From assembly GCA_022653695.1 (NCBI GenBank), contig JALCSW010000004.1:1-64000 (forward strand): a DNA stretch of 64,000 nucleotides, read 5' to 3'. Shown one piece after another: positions 44,082 to 54,502 of this stretch. The notes under the pieces were generated by a model. That model searched no databases and was not told the DNA's origin. It worked only from the letters and a program-made list of their open reading frames with translations. The position numbers and the translations under genes were made by a program. Source of the DNA: Bacilli bacterium. Lineage in GTDB: Bacteria > Bacillota_I > Bacilli_A > RFN20 > CAG-826. Every line of letters starts with the position of its first letter. Position 1 is the stretch's first letter.

Positions 44082-45698
44082 ATGTCACTTTTAAAAATCG
44101 GCGAGATCGCCCGCGAGGCGGGAATCCCTGGCGAATATGTGGAGCCATACGGCTTCTACAAGGCCAAGATCGACACGAAAATCAACGAAAAGCTCAAAAA
44201 CAGAAACGACGGGAAGCTCGTTTTGGTGACCGCCATCACGCCGACGAAGGCGGGCGAAGGGAAAACCACGACATCCATCGCCTTGGCCGAGGGTTTTGGG
44301 AAGATCGGCCAAAAAGCGCTCCTATGCCTTCGCGAGCCGGCCCTCGGCCCGGTCTTTGGCATCAAGGGCGGCGCCACGGGGGGCGGGCTGGCCTCCGTGG
44401 CCCCATCCGAGGACATCAATCTGCATTTCACGGGCGACATGCATGCGCTCACGAGCAGCATCAACCTCGTTTCGGCCGTCATCGACAACTCGATCTACCA
44501 AGGGAATCCCCTTCGCATCGATCCCGACCGCATCGTTTGGAAACGGGCGATGGACATGAACGACCGGGCCCTTCGCGAGATCACGGTCGCCCAGGGCGCC
44601 AAGAATGGGCTCGCGCGCCAGGACGGTTTCATCATCACCGTCGCGAGCGAGATGATGGCCATCATGTGCCTGGCCCGGGACAACGAGGATTTCCTCGCGC
44701 GCCTTGAGAAGATCATCGTGGCTTATGACCTCGACGGGAAGCCGCTCACCATCAAGGACCTTCGTCTCACCCATGCGATCATGAAACTCATGAAGGAGGC
44801 CCTTAAGCCGAACCTCGTCCAAACGTTGGAGAACAATCCCGTCCTTATCCATGGCGGGCCCTTCGCCAACATCGCCCACGGGTGCAACAGCCTAATCGCG
44901 ACCAAGATGGCTCTTAAGCTCGCCCCGATCGTCGTCACGGAAGCGGGCTTCGCCGCCGATCTCGGCGCCGAGAAGTTCCTTGACATCGCTTGCCGCGAAG
45001 GGGCGATGCACTGCGATTTGGCCGTTGTGGTCGCCACCGTCCGCGCCCTGAAGATGCACGGGGGGGTGCCCTTCGAGGATCTTGCTAGCGAGAACCTCGA
45101 CGCCCTCGCCAAAGGCATGCCGAACCTTGAGACGCATCTTGAGAACGTCAAGAAATACGGCGTTCCGGTCATCGTCGCCATCAACCATTTCGCGAGCGAC
45201 AGCGAAAAGGAAATCGCCTACATCGAGAAATGGTGCGACGAGCGCCACTACGAATACTCGTTCCTCGACGGTTTCGCCAAAGGCGGGGAAGGGGCGGAGG
45301 ATTTGGCCAGGAAGGTTCAGTTCATGCTGGCCAACGTCCAAAGCGATTATCACCCGATTTACGACCTCAAAGCGCCTCTGAAGCGGAAAATCGAGACCAT
45401 TTGCAAAGAGATTTACCGCGCGGGCGATGTCGTTTATGAGCCCAAAGCGGATGAGCAGTTGGCCCTTTACGAGAAGATGGGGTTCGGCGACGCCTACGTT
45501 TGCATGGCCAAGACCCCGCAATCGCTGACCGACAACCCGAAGGTTTTGGGCGCCCCGCGCGGATTCACCGTCACCATCCGCGAGGCCAACCTTTCGGCCG
45601 GGGCGAATTTCGTGGTCCCTCTTACCGGCGCCATCATGACCATGCCTGGCCTTCCGAAGCTTCCTTCGGCCGTGAAAATGGAGGATGAGCCATGGTAG
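44082..45698 (+). CDS. fhs: Formate-tetrahydrofolate ligase
   Basis: ..LVTAITPTKAGEGKTTTSIALAEGFGKIGQKALLCLREPALGPVFGIKGGATGGG. Confidence 0.98.
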   Translation: MSLLKIGEIAREAGIPGEYVEPYGFYKAKIDTKINEKLKNRNDGKLVLVTAITPTKAGEGKTTTSIALAEGFGKIGQKALLCLREPALGPVFGIKGGATGGGLASVAPSEDINLHFTGDMHALTSSINLVSAVIDNSIYQGNPLRIDPDRIVWKRAMDMNDRALREITVAQGAKNGLARQDGFIITVASEMMAIMCLARDNEDFLARLEKIIVAYDLDGKPLTIKDLRLTHAIMKLMKEALKPNLVQTLENNPVLIHGGPFANIAHGCNSLIATKMALKLAPIVVTEAGFAADLGAEKFLDIACREGAMHCDLAVVVATVRALKMHGGVPFEDLASENLDALAKGMPNLETHLENVKKYGVPVIVAINHFASDSEKEIAYIEKWCDERHYEYSFLDGFAKGGEGAEDLARKVQFMLANVQSDYHPIYDLKAPLKRKIETICKEIYRAGDVVYEPKADEQLALYEKMGFGDAYVCMAKTPQSLTDNPKVLGAPRGFTVTIREANLSAGANFVVPLTGAIMTMPGLPKLPSAVKMEDEPW

Positions 45699-45925
45699 GG
45701 GCCGCCCCCGTTTACACGCTCTTCGATGAGGTGGAGATGAAGCGGCCCCATCCCTGCTCGAGCCGTTCCAAGCGGTTTCAGATCGTGCGGCTTGGGGCGG
45801 ATATCAAGATCCGCTGCCTTGGCTGCGGGAATGTCTTGATGATCGACCGCGACGCCTTCAACCACAAATTGAAGCGGATCGTGGCCCATCACGAAGGACC
45901 CCTGCGGGTTTTGGGTCCGAAATGA
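45692..45925 (+). CDS. DUF951 protein
   Basis: ..EVEMKRPHPCSSRSKRFQIVRLGADIKIRCLGCGNVLMIDRDAFNHKLKRI. Confidence 0.9.
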   Translation: MVGAAPVYTLFDEVEMKRPHPCSSRSKRFQIVRLGADIKIRCLGCGNVLMIDRDAFNHKLKRIVAHHEGPLRVLGPK

Positions 45926-45929
45926 AACG

Positions 45930-45961
45930 AAGGCCCTATCCATTAGTGGAAGGGCCTTTTC
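45930..45961 (+). terminator. Terminator after DUF951, abutting the next start codon
   Basis: AAGGCCCT..AGGGCCTTTTC. Confidence 0.75.
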
Positions 45962-48037
45962 TTGTTCATCGCTAAAAACATCGGAAAAAAATACGTTTCG
46001 GCGGCCGGAGAGAAGTGGGCTCTGCGGCATGTCGGTTTCGTTTTGCCCGATCGCGGCCTCGTCGCCATCCGCGGCGAGAGCGGATCCGGCAAAAGCACCC
46101 TCCTCAATATCCTGGCTTCTTTGGAACGGCCGAGCGAAGGGTCCGTTTTCTTTAACGGGATCGACCTTGGGCGAATGGGCGAAAGGAATTCGGCGGATCT
46201 GCGCAACGAAAGGTTCGGCTTCCTTTTCCAGCATTTCAACCTTTTGGAAGGGCAAACCGCCCTCTATAACGTGATGCTGCCCCTTCTTATCCGGGGCGCG
46301 AGGGGCGGCGAGGCGAAAAAGAAGGCCGATGCCCTTTTCTCCCGCTTCAGGATGGAGGCTTTGGCGCTTAAAAAGGCGGGGGTCCTCTCCGGGGGCGAGA
46401 AACAGAGGGTGGCCCTTTTGCGTTCCCTCATCGGCGAGCCACTCGCGCTCTTCGCCGACGAGCCGACCGGGGCCCTAGATAAAAAGAACGAGTCGTTGGT
46501 CATGGAGGCCTTATCGAAAATCGGACGCTCCCGCCTCGTTGTCCTCGTGAGCCACAACGAGCGTTTGATCGCCCGTTACGGGGATCGTGTCTTGACTTTG
46601 GCCGATGGGGTCCTCAAGGCGGATACGGGATCGGCCTTCCTTGCCAAAACCCCTCAGGCGCCCTTAAAGGCGAAACGAAGCCGTTCGGGCCGATGGAAGA
46701 AGGCGCTTTTAAAGGCCGATTTTGAGAAAAACGCCGGCAAAAACCTCCTGTCTTTCGTCTCCGAAACCATTGGTTTCATTTCTGTTCTCCTATCCCTTTC
46801 CTTCGTCTATGGCAGTCAAAACTCGCTAAAAAAAGAAAAGCGGAAAAGCCTTCTTTATTACCAATGCTCCCTTAGCGAAAAATACGCTTACGCCATACCG
46901 GGCTCCCCCCTTAAGCTCACCAAGAGCGAACGTCCGGACCGCGAAAAGGCAAACGATGTCTTCGCGGAGGTCCCTTCCGTCTCTATCGAGAACGACTACT
47001 CGTTTTTCCTTCCCCCGTATTCTTCCTTTTGCGTTGACGGGGAGACCCACGATCCCGCCTCGATAAACCCCGTTTTCGACATCACCCTCGACGAACTGGG
47101 ACGCGAAATGGTCGTCGATGGCCGCCCTTCGCCAAGCAACGATTTCTCAACCTGTCTGGTCAATAAGGAATTGGCCGATCTATTCTCCTTTTCCATCGTC
47201 GGGAGGACGATCACCCTTGCCCATGAGGTTTCCGTGGTGGCCTATGGGGTTAGTGAGGATCTCACGTTCTCCTATTCGTTTCTAGTGGCGGGGGTGGTCA
47301 AGGAATTCTCGTTTCTCAACGCCCCTCGGATTTATTATTCGTATCCGGCGGCCCGTTCTTTTTTCCGCCGTTTCCCTCTTCCGGAAATCAGTGCGGCTTC
47401 GGGGCGGGAGCTCAGCGTCGACGATCTCGTCGGCGAGGCTCTCGGCGACGAGGCCTACGCCAACTATTCGTTTCTGTGCTTCGCCCATAGCGACGCGGAC
47501 GCCGACGGCCTTCGCCGCGTTCAGGATCGGCTTGAGGCTGAGGGGTCCTCCTGCCAGATCGCGAACGCGGTTTACGAAGTCGAGAAAGGTTTCTCCTCCT
47601 TAAGATCCGCCATCGACGATTCGATGATTCCGTTTTTGCTCATCGAAGGGCTGGCCGTGGTCTTTATCATCGGGGCGATCGCCTATTCGACCGTCATTAT
47701 GAGCCGGAAAGAATCGGCGATCCTCCGTTCGCTAGGGGCCCATTCGAGCGAAGTGGCCTCGATTTACGATTTCGAATGTCTGTTCGTGAGTGTAGGCGCC
47801 TCCGTCTTCGCCTTGGCTTTTTTGCCCGTTCTGGAACGGATCCTCAATCCGTTTTTGGAGGCCAAAACGGGCATGGAGAACCTTCTCTCATTATCTTACG
47901 GCGTCGTTTTCGGAATTCCGTTTCTCGTTGTTTTTGCGCTAATTATCCTGGCCGTGGCGTTGACGTTTCTGGGGGTTGGATTTCCCCTTTTGGCAGCCAA
48001 GCGGATGCCAATCGCGGAAAGCCTGAGAGACGAGTGA
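45962..48037 (+). CDS. MacB-type ABC transporter, ATPase-FtsX permease fusion
   Basis: NBD with RGESGSGKSTLL..LSGGEKQR..LFADEPTGALD; then TM1, ~330 aa ectodomain and C-terminal FtsX helices. TTG start. Confidence 0.88.
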   Translation: MFIAKNIGKKYVSAAGEKWALRHVGFVLPDRGLVAIRGESGSGKSTLLNILASLERPSEGSVFFNGIDLGRMGERNSADLRNERFGFLFQHFNLLEGQTALYNVMLPLLIRGARGGEAKKKADALFSRFRMEALALKKAGVLSGGEKQRVALLRSLIGEPLALFADEPTGALDKKNESLVMEALSKIGRSRLVVLVSHNERLIARYGDRVLTLADGVLKADTGSAFLAKTPQAPLKAKRSRSGRWKKALLKADFEKNAGKNLLSFVSETIGFISVLLSLSFVYGSQNSLKKEKRKSLLYYQCSLSEKYAYAIPGSPLKLTKSERPDREKANDVFAEVPSVSIENDYSFFLPPYSSFCVDGETHDPASINPVFDITLDELGREMVVDGRPSPSNDFSTCLVNKELADLFSFSIVGRTITLAHEVSVVAYGVSEDLTFSYSFLVAGVVKEFSFLNAPRIYYSYPAARSFFRRFPLPEISAASGRELSVDDLVGEALGDEAYANYSFLCFAHSDADADGLRRVQDRLEAEGSSCQIANAVYEVEKGFSSLRSAIDDSMIPFLLIEGLAVVFIIGAIAYSTVIMSRKESAILRSLGAHSSEVASIYDFECLFVSVGASVFALAFLPVLERILNPFLEAKTGMENLLSLSYGVVFGIPFLVVFALIILAVALTFLGVGFPLLAAKRMPIAESLRDE

Positions 48038-50820
48038 TCGCGGTTTCGCTAGGGAACCTCTCCAAGCGGTACGGGAAGCGGATCCTATATGAAAAGGCGA
48101 ATTGCGCCTTTCCTTCGAAAGGCCTTGTCGCCATCGTCGGCGATTCCGGAAGCGGCAAGAGCACGCTTCTTGACATCATCGCCGGAATCGATGTCGATTA
48201 TGAAGGAAGAGTCATGGTCCTTGGCCACTCGCTTAAGGAAATGAGCGAGGAAGAGCGGCGCGCCTTTCGGTTGAGGCGCATCGGTTACATAAGGCAGAAC
48301 TATGATTTGCTCGAACTCGAGAACGGCCTTGAAAACGTCTTGCTGCCTTTGGAGGCCATCAGCGAGGACCGGCCGGATTTCCTGAAGCGGAAGGCCGGTT
48401 GCCTTCTCGATTCGCTTGATATCGGCGGGAAGGCCCTTCAAAAAGCCAACACCCTCTCCGGGGGAGAGAAGCAACGCGTGGCCGTCGCCAGATCCTTGAT
48501 CAATGAGGCGGAGATCCTTTTGTGCGACGAACCGACGGGCGCCCTCGACGGGGCTAGCGCCGAAAAGATTTTCGCTTTGCTCTCTTCCCTCGCCCAAAAG
48601 CGGCTCGTCATTTTGGTGAGCCATGAGGAAAAGAGGATCGCCCACTACGCGGAGTGGATCCTGCGCTTAGATTCCGGAGGCCTCTTCGAGGAAAGCAAGG
48701 GGAGGGCGCCCCTTAAGGAAGAGGACTTCGCCATTCCCCGAAACGCGAATCTGAGGGAAGAGGCCTCAGTTCCCGTTTGGACATGGATTAGGCATGGGTT
48801 TCGCCTCAACAAAGCGAAGAGGCGGCGGACGGCGATAAGCCGCCTCGTCATTTCCTTTTCCCTTTTGTCGTTGGGCTTGTCGCTTTTCGTTTCCCGTGAT
48901 TTAGGCGCGGAAATTTCGCGGGTGTTTTCGTCTTTGGTCGGCAGCGGATCGATGGTTATGGAATCGTCCAAAGGCTCTTCTGGCCCCTTTTCGGCGACCC
49001 CGGCTGAGGAAGCGCAGGTTCAGGCGATCGCAAAGAGGCACCCAACGTATGCGGATGGGTACGGGGTGGCCTATCTAGCGGATTTCGAAGACTTCTTCCC
49101 CGACCTCCACGAGGCCTTCATCCCCATCCGAGGGCATAAATTTCTTATCCAGGATATGGGGATTCGCACCGCGGTCGATTATTTGTGGCTGGAGGATTCG
49201 GATAGCGCCTTCTTTCCGGAGCGGCCCGCTTTCATGGAAGAGGACGAAATCGCGCTAGGGCTGCCCTATGACACGATGGCGGCCCTTTGTCTCAGGCTCA
49301 GCATTCTCCGTAGTTACGAATCGTTAGGAACATACCTCGCGAATCACGACGTTCCGCTCGTCTATGCGTTGGAGAACGATTCATGGGGCTATCGCGATGA
49401 GCAGATTCTCCTCGTGCGGGCGGTCACGTCTTCGCCCCGCCCGCGCATTTATCAGACGGGGCACCTCTGGAACGCTTACCTTTTGGAGACGAAGATGAGG
49501 TTTCCCTCTTCTTCGGTCGTCGACGATTCGGCGCCGTGGGTTTTGCGCAAGGTCTTTTACGTTCACCGGAAAGGGTCCCCTTTGGCTTTCCGCGATTTCC
49601 TTCGTTCGCGCGAAGACCTTTCCGGCTACGTTTTCGACGTCGCCCGGCGAGAGTATGCGCCGAGTCTGTTTCCGGGCGCGGCCGCGACGGACCTGAAACG
49701 CTATTACGTTTTTCTGACCGACCGGGATTCCTTGGCCTCTTCGACGGTGAAAGAGGTGGCCGCCTCCGGTTATTTCCGCGGCTTCGTCTATGGGGCCTCC
49801 GGCTCGTATTTGGCGTTCCCGGAATCCCTCATGGTGGGGTTTGCGCACCCCTTTTACGTTTCCTCCTCGAAAGAGGCCATCGATCAAGTGGTCGATTCGC
49901 GAAGCGAGCAAAGCGTCGAAGAGAGCGCGTTGGACGTCGAGATGCCCGCCGAAACGGTTATGGGCTCATATCTTAAGCCGGCCTCGACATGCCTGACGAT
50001 CGCCTCCGGGTCGCCCCTTCTCTCGGGTCGGAGCCCGACATCCCTATTGGAAGTCACGCTCAGCGAAAAGCTGGATGAGCGTCTTGGCCATCCCGATTCC
50101 GTTTTCGTGGCTGGGGAAATCGCCTCGTCGGCCACATCGGCGAGAGTGAGCCGAACTTACGGCACCGCGGAATTGAAGGTCGTGGGGATTTCCAGCGATG
50201 GCGTGGAGCGGCTCGGCGTGGTCGATTCGTGGGCTTTGGATTTCTTTTCGGACGTTCTTGGAATGTCTTCTTTTTCCTTGCTTCCGAGGCAGGCGATCTT
50301 CTACGAAAAAAGCGGCGTCGACGCTTCCGATGCCCTCGAGGAGCTTGGGGAAAGACACCCCGATTGCCTTTTCAGCGACCCTTCCTCTCGTGTGAGCCAA
50401 TCCGTTTCGGCGGCCGTTTCCTACGTCGACTTGGCCCTTTATGGGGGAATGGGGGTTTGTCTAACCCTTTCCTTCCTCCTTCTTTTGGTCGTGACCATTC
50501 TCACGGTCGCCGAGAACCGGAGGGAAGGGCGCATCTTTTTTCAACTGGGGCTCTCGAAAAAGGATGCCGCGAACGCTTTTGGGGCCACCGTTTTGCTGCA
50601 TCTAGCCTCCTCTTCCCTGATTGCGGCGGGGCTTTTGGTTCTCCTGGAATTCGGCGTGGACCGACTCATCAAAAGCAGCTTCTCGGTCACCGATCCCTTC
50701 GTTTTCGACTTTTGGCCCCTTGGGGCGGTTTTTCTTTCGGCCGCCCTCTCCCTCACGCTTCTGCAGACGGCCATCGGTCTCTTCGTTTTCCGCCACGATT
50801 TCCGTCGCGACGGCCGCTAG
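48034..50820 (+). CDS. MacB-type ABC transporter, ATPase-FtsX permease fusion with large ectodomain
   Basis: GDSGSGKSTLLDIIAG..LSGGEKQRVAVARSL..LLCDEPTGALDG; ectodomain ~540 aa; native GTG at 48034 overlaps previous stop. Confidence 0.88.
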   Translation: MIAVSLGNLSKRYGKRILYEKANCAFPSKGLVAIVGDSGSGKSTLLDIIAGIDVDYEGRVMVLGHSLKEMSEEERRAFRLRRIGYIRQNYDLLELENGLENVLLPLEAISEDRPDFLKRKAGCLLDSLDIGGKALQKANTLSGGEKQRVAVARSLINEAEILLCDEPTGALDGASAEKIFALLSSLAQKRLVILVSHEEKRIAHYAEWILRLDSGGLFEESKGRAPLKEEDFAIPRNANLREEASVPVWTWIRHGFRLNKAKRRRTAISRLVISFSLLSLGLSLFVSRDLGAEISRVFSSLVGSGSMVMESSKGSSGPFSATPAEEAQVQAIAKRHPTYADGYGVAYLADFEDFFPDLHEAFIPIRGHKFLIQDMGIRTAVDYLWLEDSDSAFFPERPAFMEEDEIALGLPYDTMAALCLRLSILRSYESLGTYLANHDVPLVYALENDSWGYRDEQILLVRAVTSSPRPRIYQTGHLWNAYLLETKMRFPSSSVVDDSAPWVLRKVFYVHRKGSPLAFRDFLRSREDLSGYVFDVARREYAPSLFPGAAATDLKRYYVFLTDRDSLASSTVKEVAASGYFRGFVYGASGSYLAFPESLMVGFAHPFYVSSSKEAIDQVVDSRSEQSVEESALDVEMPAETVMGSYLKPASTCLTIASGSPLLSGRSPTSLLEVTLSEKLDERLGHPDSVFVAGEIASSATSARVSRTYGTAELKVVGISSDGVERLGVVDSWALDFFSDVLGMSSFSLLPRQAIFYEKSGVDASDALEELGERHPDCLFSDPSSRVSQSVSAAVSYVDLALYGGMGVCLTLSFLLLLVVTILTVAENRREGRIFFQLGLSKKDAANAFGATVLLHLASSSLIAAGLLVLLEFGVDRLIKSSFSVTDPFVFDFWPLGAVFLSAALSLTLLQTAIGLFVFRHDFRRDGR

Positions 50821-50956
50821 ATTTCTTTTTATTTCTTTTCCTAATGGTTTTCCTTCTCTTTTTTCGCATTTTTTGTTAACGCATTCCGTCTATAGGTGCT
50901 ATCATAACGCTCAGTTGGTTAAATAAAATTAACGAACTAGGAAGGTTAGGAGTCTC

Positions 50957-51157
50957 ATGAAGGGAACAGTTAAAATGTTCAACAAGGAGAAGGGCTACGG
51001 CTTCATTCACGGTGAAGATAACGTTGACTACTTCTTCCATTACAGTGCCTTGATCATGGATAGCTACAAGACCGCCGAGCCGGGCGAGCATGTAGAATTC
51101 GACATTCAGCAATCTGAACGTGGTCCGCGCGCTTCGAACATCAAGAAAATCGACTAA
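50957..51157 (+). CDS. Cold shock protein
   Basis: MKGTVKMFNKEKGYGFIHGEDNVDYFFHYSAL.. Confidence 0.95.
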   Translation: MKGTVKMFNKEKGYGFIHGEDNVDYFFHYSALIMDSYKTAEPGEHVEFDIQQSERGPRASNIKKID

Positions 51158-51181
51158 CTTAACTAGTTAAGAAGTCGCTTC

Positions 51182-51210
51182 AAGCCCCGCCGTTGCAGCG
51201 GGGCTTTTCT
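51182..51210 (+). terminator. Terminator after csp
   Basis: AAGCCCCGCcgttgcaGCGGGGCTTTTCTT. Confidence 0.88.
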
Positions 51211-51265
51211 TGTCTTTCATTGATGGGGGCGTAGAGATATAATCTCTAAGCGAGAAGGAAGCGGA

Positions 51266-52381
51266 ATGTCACTTAAGGCCGGTATCGTCGGGTTGCCTAA
51301 TGTTGGGAAGAGCACCCTTTTCAACGCGATCACGAATTCCCACGCCTTGGCGGAGAATTACCCTTTCGCCACCATCAACCCCAACACCGGCGTCGTCATG
51401 GTGCCCGATGAGAGGCTCGATTATCTGGCTGACATGTTCCATCCGCTCCGCAAAATCAACGCGACCTTCGATTTCTACGATATCGCCGGCCTCGTCAAAG
51501 GCGCGAGCAAAGGCGAGGGGTTGGGCAATCAGTTCTTGGCCGCCATCCGCGAATGCGACGCGATCGTCGAGGTCGTCCGCTGCTTCGACAACTCCCAGGT
51601 CCTTCGCTACAACGAAGAGCCCGTCGATCCGAAAGCCGACATCGACGTCATCAACCTCGAACTTTCGATGTCCGACCTCGATTCCGTCAACAACCGGATC
51701 GGAAAGCAGGACATCCGCTCCCGCGTGGCCCATGACAAAACCGCTCAGTACGAAATGCCGATTCTTTCCGCCCTCAAGGGCGTTCTTGAGCAGGGGATTC
51801 CGGCCCGTCTCGTCAAGGGGCTTACCCAGGAGCAGATGGACTACGCCAAAAAGAACTTCTTTTTGCTGACCACGAAACCCATTCTCTATGTCGCCAACGT
51901 GGCCGACAGCGACTATGCCGATCTTGCCGGTTGCGCGTATTACCAGACCGTGAAGTCCATCGCCGAGAGCGAGGGCGCCCAGTGCATCCCGCTTAGCTGC
52001 GAGATCGAATGCGAGATTTCCCAAATGCCTTCCCAGAGCGACCGCAAGGAGTTTCTCGAGAGCATTGGCTGCAAGGAAAGCGGCCTTGACAAACTGGTCA
52101 AGGCTTCTTACAAACTGCTCAATCTCTCGACTTTCCTCACCTGCGGGAAAGACGAATGCCGGGCATGGACGTTCCGCAACGGCATGACCGCCCCGGAATG
52201 CGCCGGTATCATCCATAGCGATTTCCAGCGTGGCTTCATCAAGGCCGAAGTCTACGATTTCAAGGATTTGGAGGCCCTCGGAAGCGAGGCCGCCGTCAAG
52301 GAAGCGGGCAAGCTCCGCAGCGAAGGAAAGGACTATTTGATGAGGGACGGCGACGTCGTCTTCTTCAAATTCAACGTATGA
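51266..52381 (+). CDS. ychF: YchF/OLA1 redox-regulated ATPase
   Basis: SLKAGIVGLPNVGKSTLFNAITNSHALAENYPFATINPNTGVV. Confidence 0.98.
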   Translation: MSLKAGIVGLPNVGKSTLFNAITNSHALAENYPFATINPNTGVVMVPDERLDYLADMFHPLRKINATFDFYDIAGLVKGASKGEGLGNQFLAAIRECDAIVEVVRCFDNSQVLRYNEEPVDPKADIDVINLELSMSDLDSVNNRIGKQDIRSRVAHDKTAQYEMPILSALKGVLEQGIPARLVKGLTQEQMDYAKKNFFLLTTKPILYVANVADSDYADLAGCAYYQTVKSIAESEGAQCIPLSCEIECEISQMPSQSDRKEFLESIGCKESGLDKLVKASYKLLNLSTFLTCGKDECRAWTFRNGMTAPECAGIIHSDFQRGFIKAEVYDFKDLEALGSEAAVKEAGKLRSEGKDYLMRDGDVVFFKFNV

Positions 52382-52863
52382 GCGATTACCGGATAGGATA
52401 CGGCGAGGATATCCATCGCCTCATCGAGGGCGACCATCTTCTTTTGGCTGGCATCAGGATTCCCTTTGGCAAAACCGCTTTGGCCCATAGCGACGGCGAC
52501 GTGGTTTACCACGCCGTGGCCGATGCTTTGCTCGGCTCTTTGGCCCTTGGCGACATCGGCGAGCTTTTTCCTCCTTCGGACGGGAAAACAACCGGCCTCG
52601 ACAGCGCCCTCATCGTCAAAAAGGCGGTGGATCTCGTTGGCGAAAACGGTTACCGGGTCGCGAACGTCGACGTCGCGATTCAGCTTGAGAAGCCGAATTT
52701 GGCCTTTTATAAGGCCGCGATGAGGGGCAATCTTTCAAGCCTCCTTGGCGTTCCTCTCGGCGCGGTTTCGGTCAAAGCCGGGACCAACGAAGGACTCGAT
52801 GCGATTGGAAAAGGCGAGGCCGCGAAAGCCGTGGCCGTCGTTTTGGTGGAGAAAGCGCAATGA
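52378..52863 (+). CDS. ispF: 2-C-methyl-D-erythritol 2,4-cyclodiphosphate synthase
   Basis: YRIGYGEDIHRLIEG..HSDGDVVYHAVADALLGSLALGDIGELFPPSD. Confidence 0.97.
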   Translation: MSDYRIGYGEDIHRLIEGDHLLLAGIRIPFGKTALAHSDGDVVYHAVADALLGSLALGDIGELFPPSDGKTTGLDSALIVKKAVDLVGENGYRVANVDVAIQLEKPNLAFYKAAMRGNLSSLLGVPLGAVSVKAGTNEGLDAIGKGEAAKAVAVVLVEKAQ

Positions 52864-54488
52864 CAAACGAGGAACGATTGAGGGAAGCCATTCTCGAGGC
52901 TGGCGGCAAGGCCGGTTTGGCTTTGGATGCGAAAGACGTCGTCATCGAGAACACCAAAGACCCATCGCATGGGGACTATGCAACGAACGTCGCGCTCCGA
53001 AGCGCGCGCAGACTTGGCTTGAAGCCCCTCGATTTGGCGAAGACCCTCAAAGATGCCATCGCTTCCCCCATCATCGAGAAAAGCGAAGTGGCCGGCCCCG
53101 GTTTCATCAACTTTTTCCTTAAGAGCGTTTCTTTGGGTAGCGTCGTTTCTACGGTCATAAAAGAAGGCCGGGATTTTGGCCGCGGAGACGCCAAAAACAA
53201 AAAAATCGACGTCGAATTCGTTTCCGCCAACCCGACGGGGGACCTTCATTTGGGCCATACCAGAGGCGCGGCTCTTGGCGACGCCATCTGCAATTTGTAC
53301 GCTTTCGCCGGATATGAGGTGACCCGCGAGTATTACGTCAATGACTGCGGAAACCAGGTTCAGCATCTGGGCAACTCCATCCGGGCCCGCTACCACGAGC
53401 TCTTTGGCGAGCCCTTATCGCTAGGGGACGACGATTACCACGGCCTCGACCTCATCGACATCGCGAAGTCCATCAAAGGGAAATACGGTGACAAATATCT
53501 CGTCGACGACGATGAGTCAAAGGGTTTTTTCATTCGTTTCGGCATCGACAGCGAACTCGCCAAAATCAAGAAGGACATGGCGGACTTCAACGTCCGCTTC
53601 GACAGGTTCTCCTATGAATCGGATATCCGCAAAGGCACCACGATTGAGGACACGATCGCCGAGCTTGACAAGAAAGGTTACGTTTACAAAAAGGATGGGG
53701 CGACCTATCTGCGGACGACTTCTTTCCTTGACGACAAGGACCGACCGATCATCAAAGCCGATGGCTGCTACACGTATTTCATGCCGGACATCTGCTACCA
53801 TTACGACAAGATGAAACGCGGCTTCGATTTGGCCGTCGACCTTTTGGGGGCCGATCACCATGGCTATATCAACCGCATGAAAAGCGCCCTCATGATGGAA
53901 GGCTATAAGAAGGATGCCCTCGAAATCGAGATTTACCAAATCGTTCGCGTCTATAAGGGCGGCGAAGAGGTCAAGATGTCGAAGCGGACCGGCAAGGCCA
54001 TCACCCATCGCGAGCTTGTCGAGGAAGTGGGGGCCGACGCCGTCCGTTACTTCTTCGTTGAGCGAAGCGGCAACACGCACCTTGATTTCAACCTTGACTT
54101 GGCTCTCTCGAAGTCAAAAGAGAATCCGGTCTATTACGCCCAGTACGCCCATGCCCGGTGCCATTCCCTTCTTCAGATGGGGAAGAATTTCCCCATCGAC
54201 GAAAGCGGTGCCCTCCTCAAGGGCGAAGGCGAGGCCCAAATTCTCAAACACTTGAGCGATTTTCCTAGTATGATAGAGGCTGCGGCTCTTGCCCGGGCCC
54301 CCTATAAAGTGGCCGGCTATATCCATGAGTTAGCCCAATCCGTGCACGAGTACTACGCTTCTACCAAAATCATCGACGTCGCCGATCCGAAAGCGACCAG
54401 CGCCCGCCTCGGCCTCGTGAAGGCCACGATGATCGTTCTTGAGAACGCTCTCGCCATCATCGGCGTCAGCGCTCCGGACAAAATGTGA
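52860..54488 (+). CDS. argS: Arginyl-tRNA synthetase
   Basis: VEFVSANPTGDLHLGHTRGAALGDAI..; KMSKRTGKAIT. Confidence 0.98.
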   Translation: MTNEERLREAILEAGGKAGLALDAKDVVIENTKDPSHGDYATNVALRSARRLGLKPLDLAKTLKDAIASPIIEKSEVAGPGFINFFLKSVSLGSVVSTVIKEGRDFGRGDAKNKKIDVEFVSANPTGDLHLGHTRGAALGDAICNLYAFAGYEVTREYYVNDCGNQVQHLGNSIRARYHELFGEPLSLGDDDYHGLDLIDIAKSIKGKYGDKYLVDDDESKGFFIRFGIDSELAKIKKDMADFNVRFDRFSYESDIRKGTTIEDTIAELDKKGYVYKKDGATYLRTTSFLDDKDRPIIKADGCYTYFMPDICYHYDKMKRGFDLAVDLLGADHHGYINRMKSALMMEGYKKDALEIEIYQIVRVYKGGEEVKMSKRTGKAITHRELVEEVGADAVRYFFVERSGNTHLDFNLDLALSKSKENPVYYAQYAHARCHSLLQMGKNFPIDESGALLKGEGEAQILKHLSDFPSMIEAAALARAPYKVAGYIHELAQSVHEYYASTKIIDVADPKATSARLGLVKATMIVLENALAIIGVSAPDKM

Positions 54489-54502
54489 AAAGGAGAAAAA
54501 CC

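Noticed and set aside
47776-48033. N-terminal extension of the second ABC-FtsX ORF
   Set aside because: In-frame read-through over the end of the preceding gene; NBD homology starts at GTG 48034.
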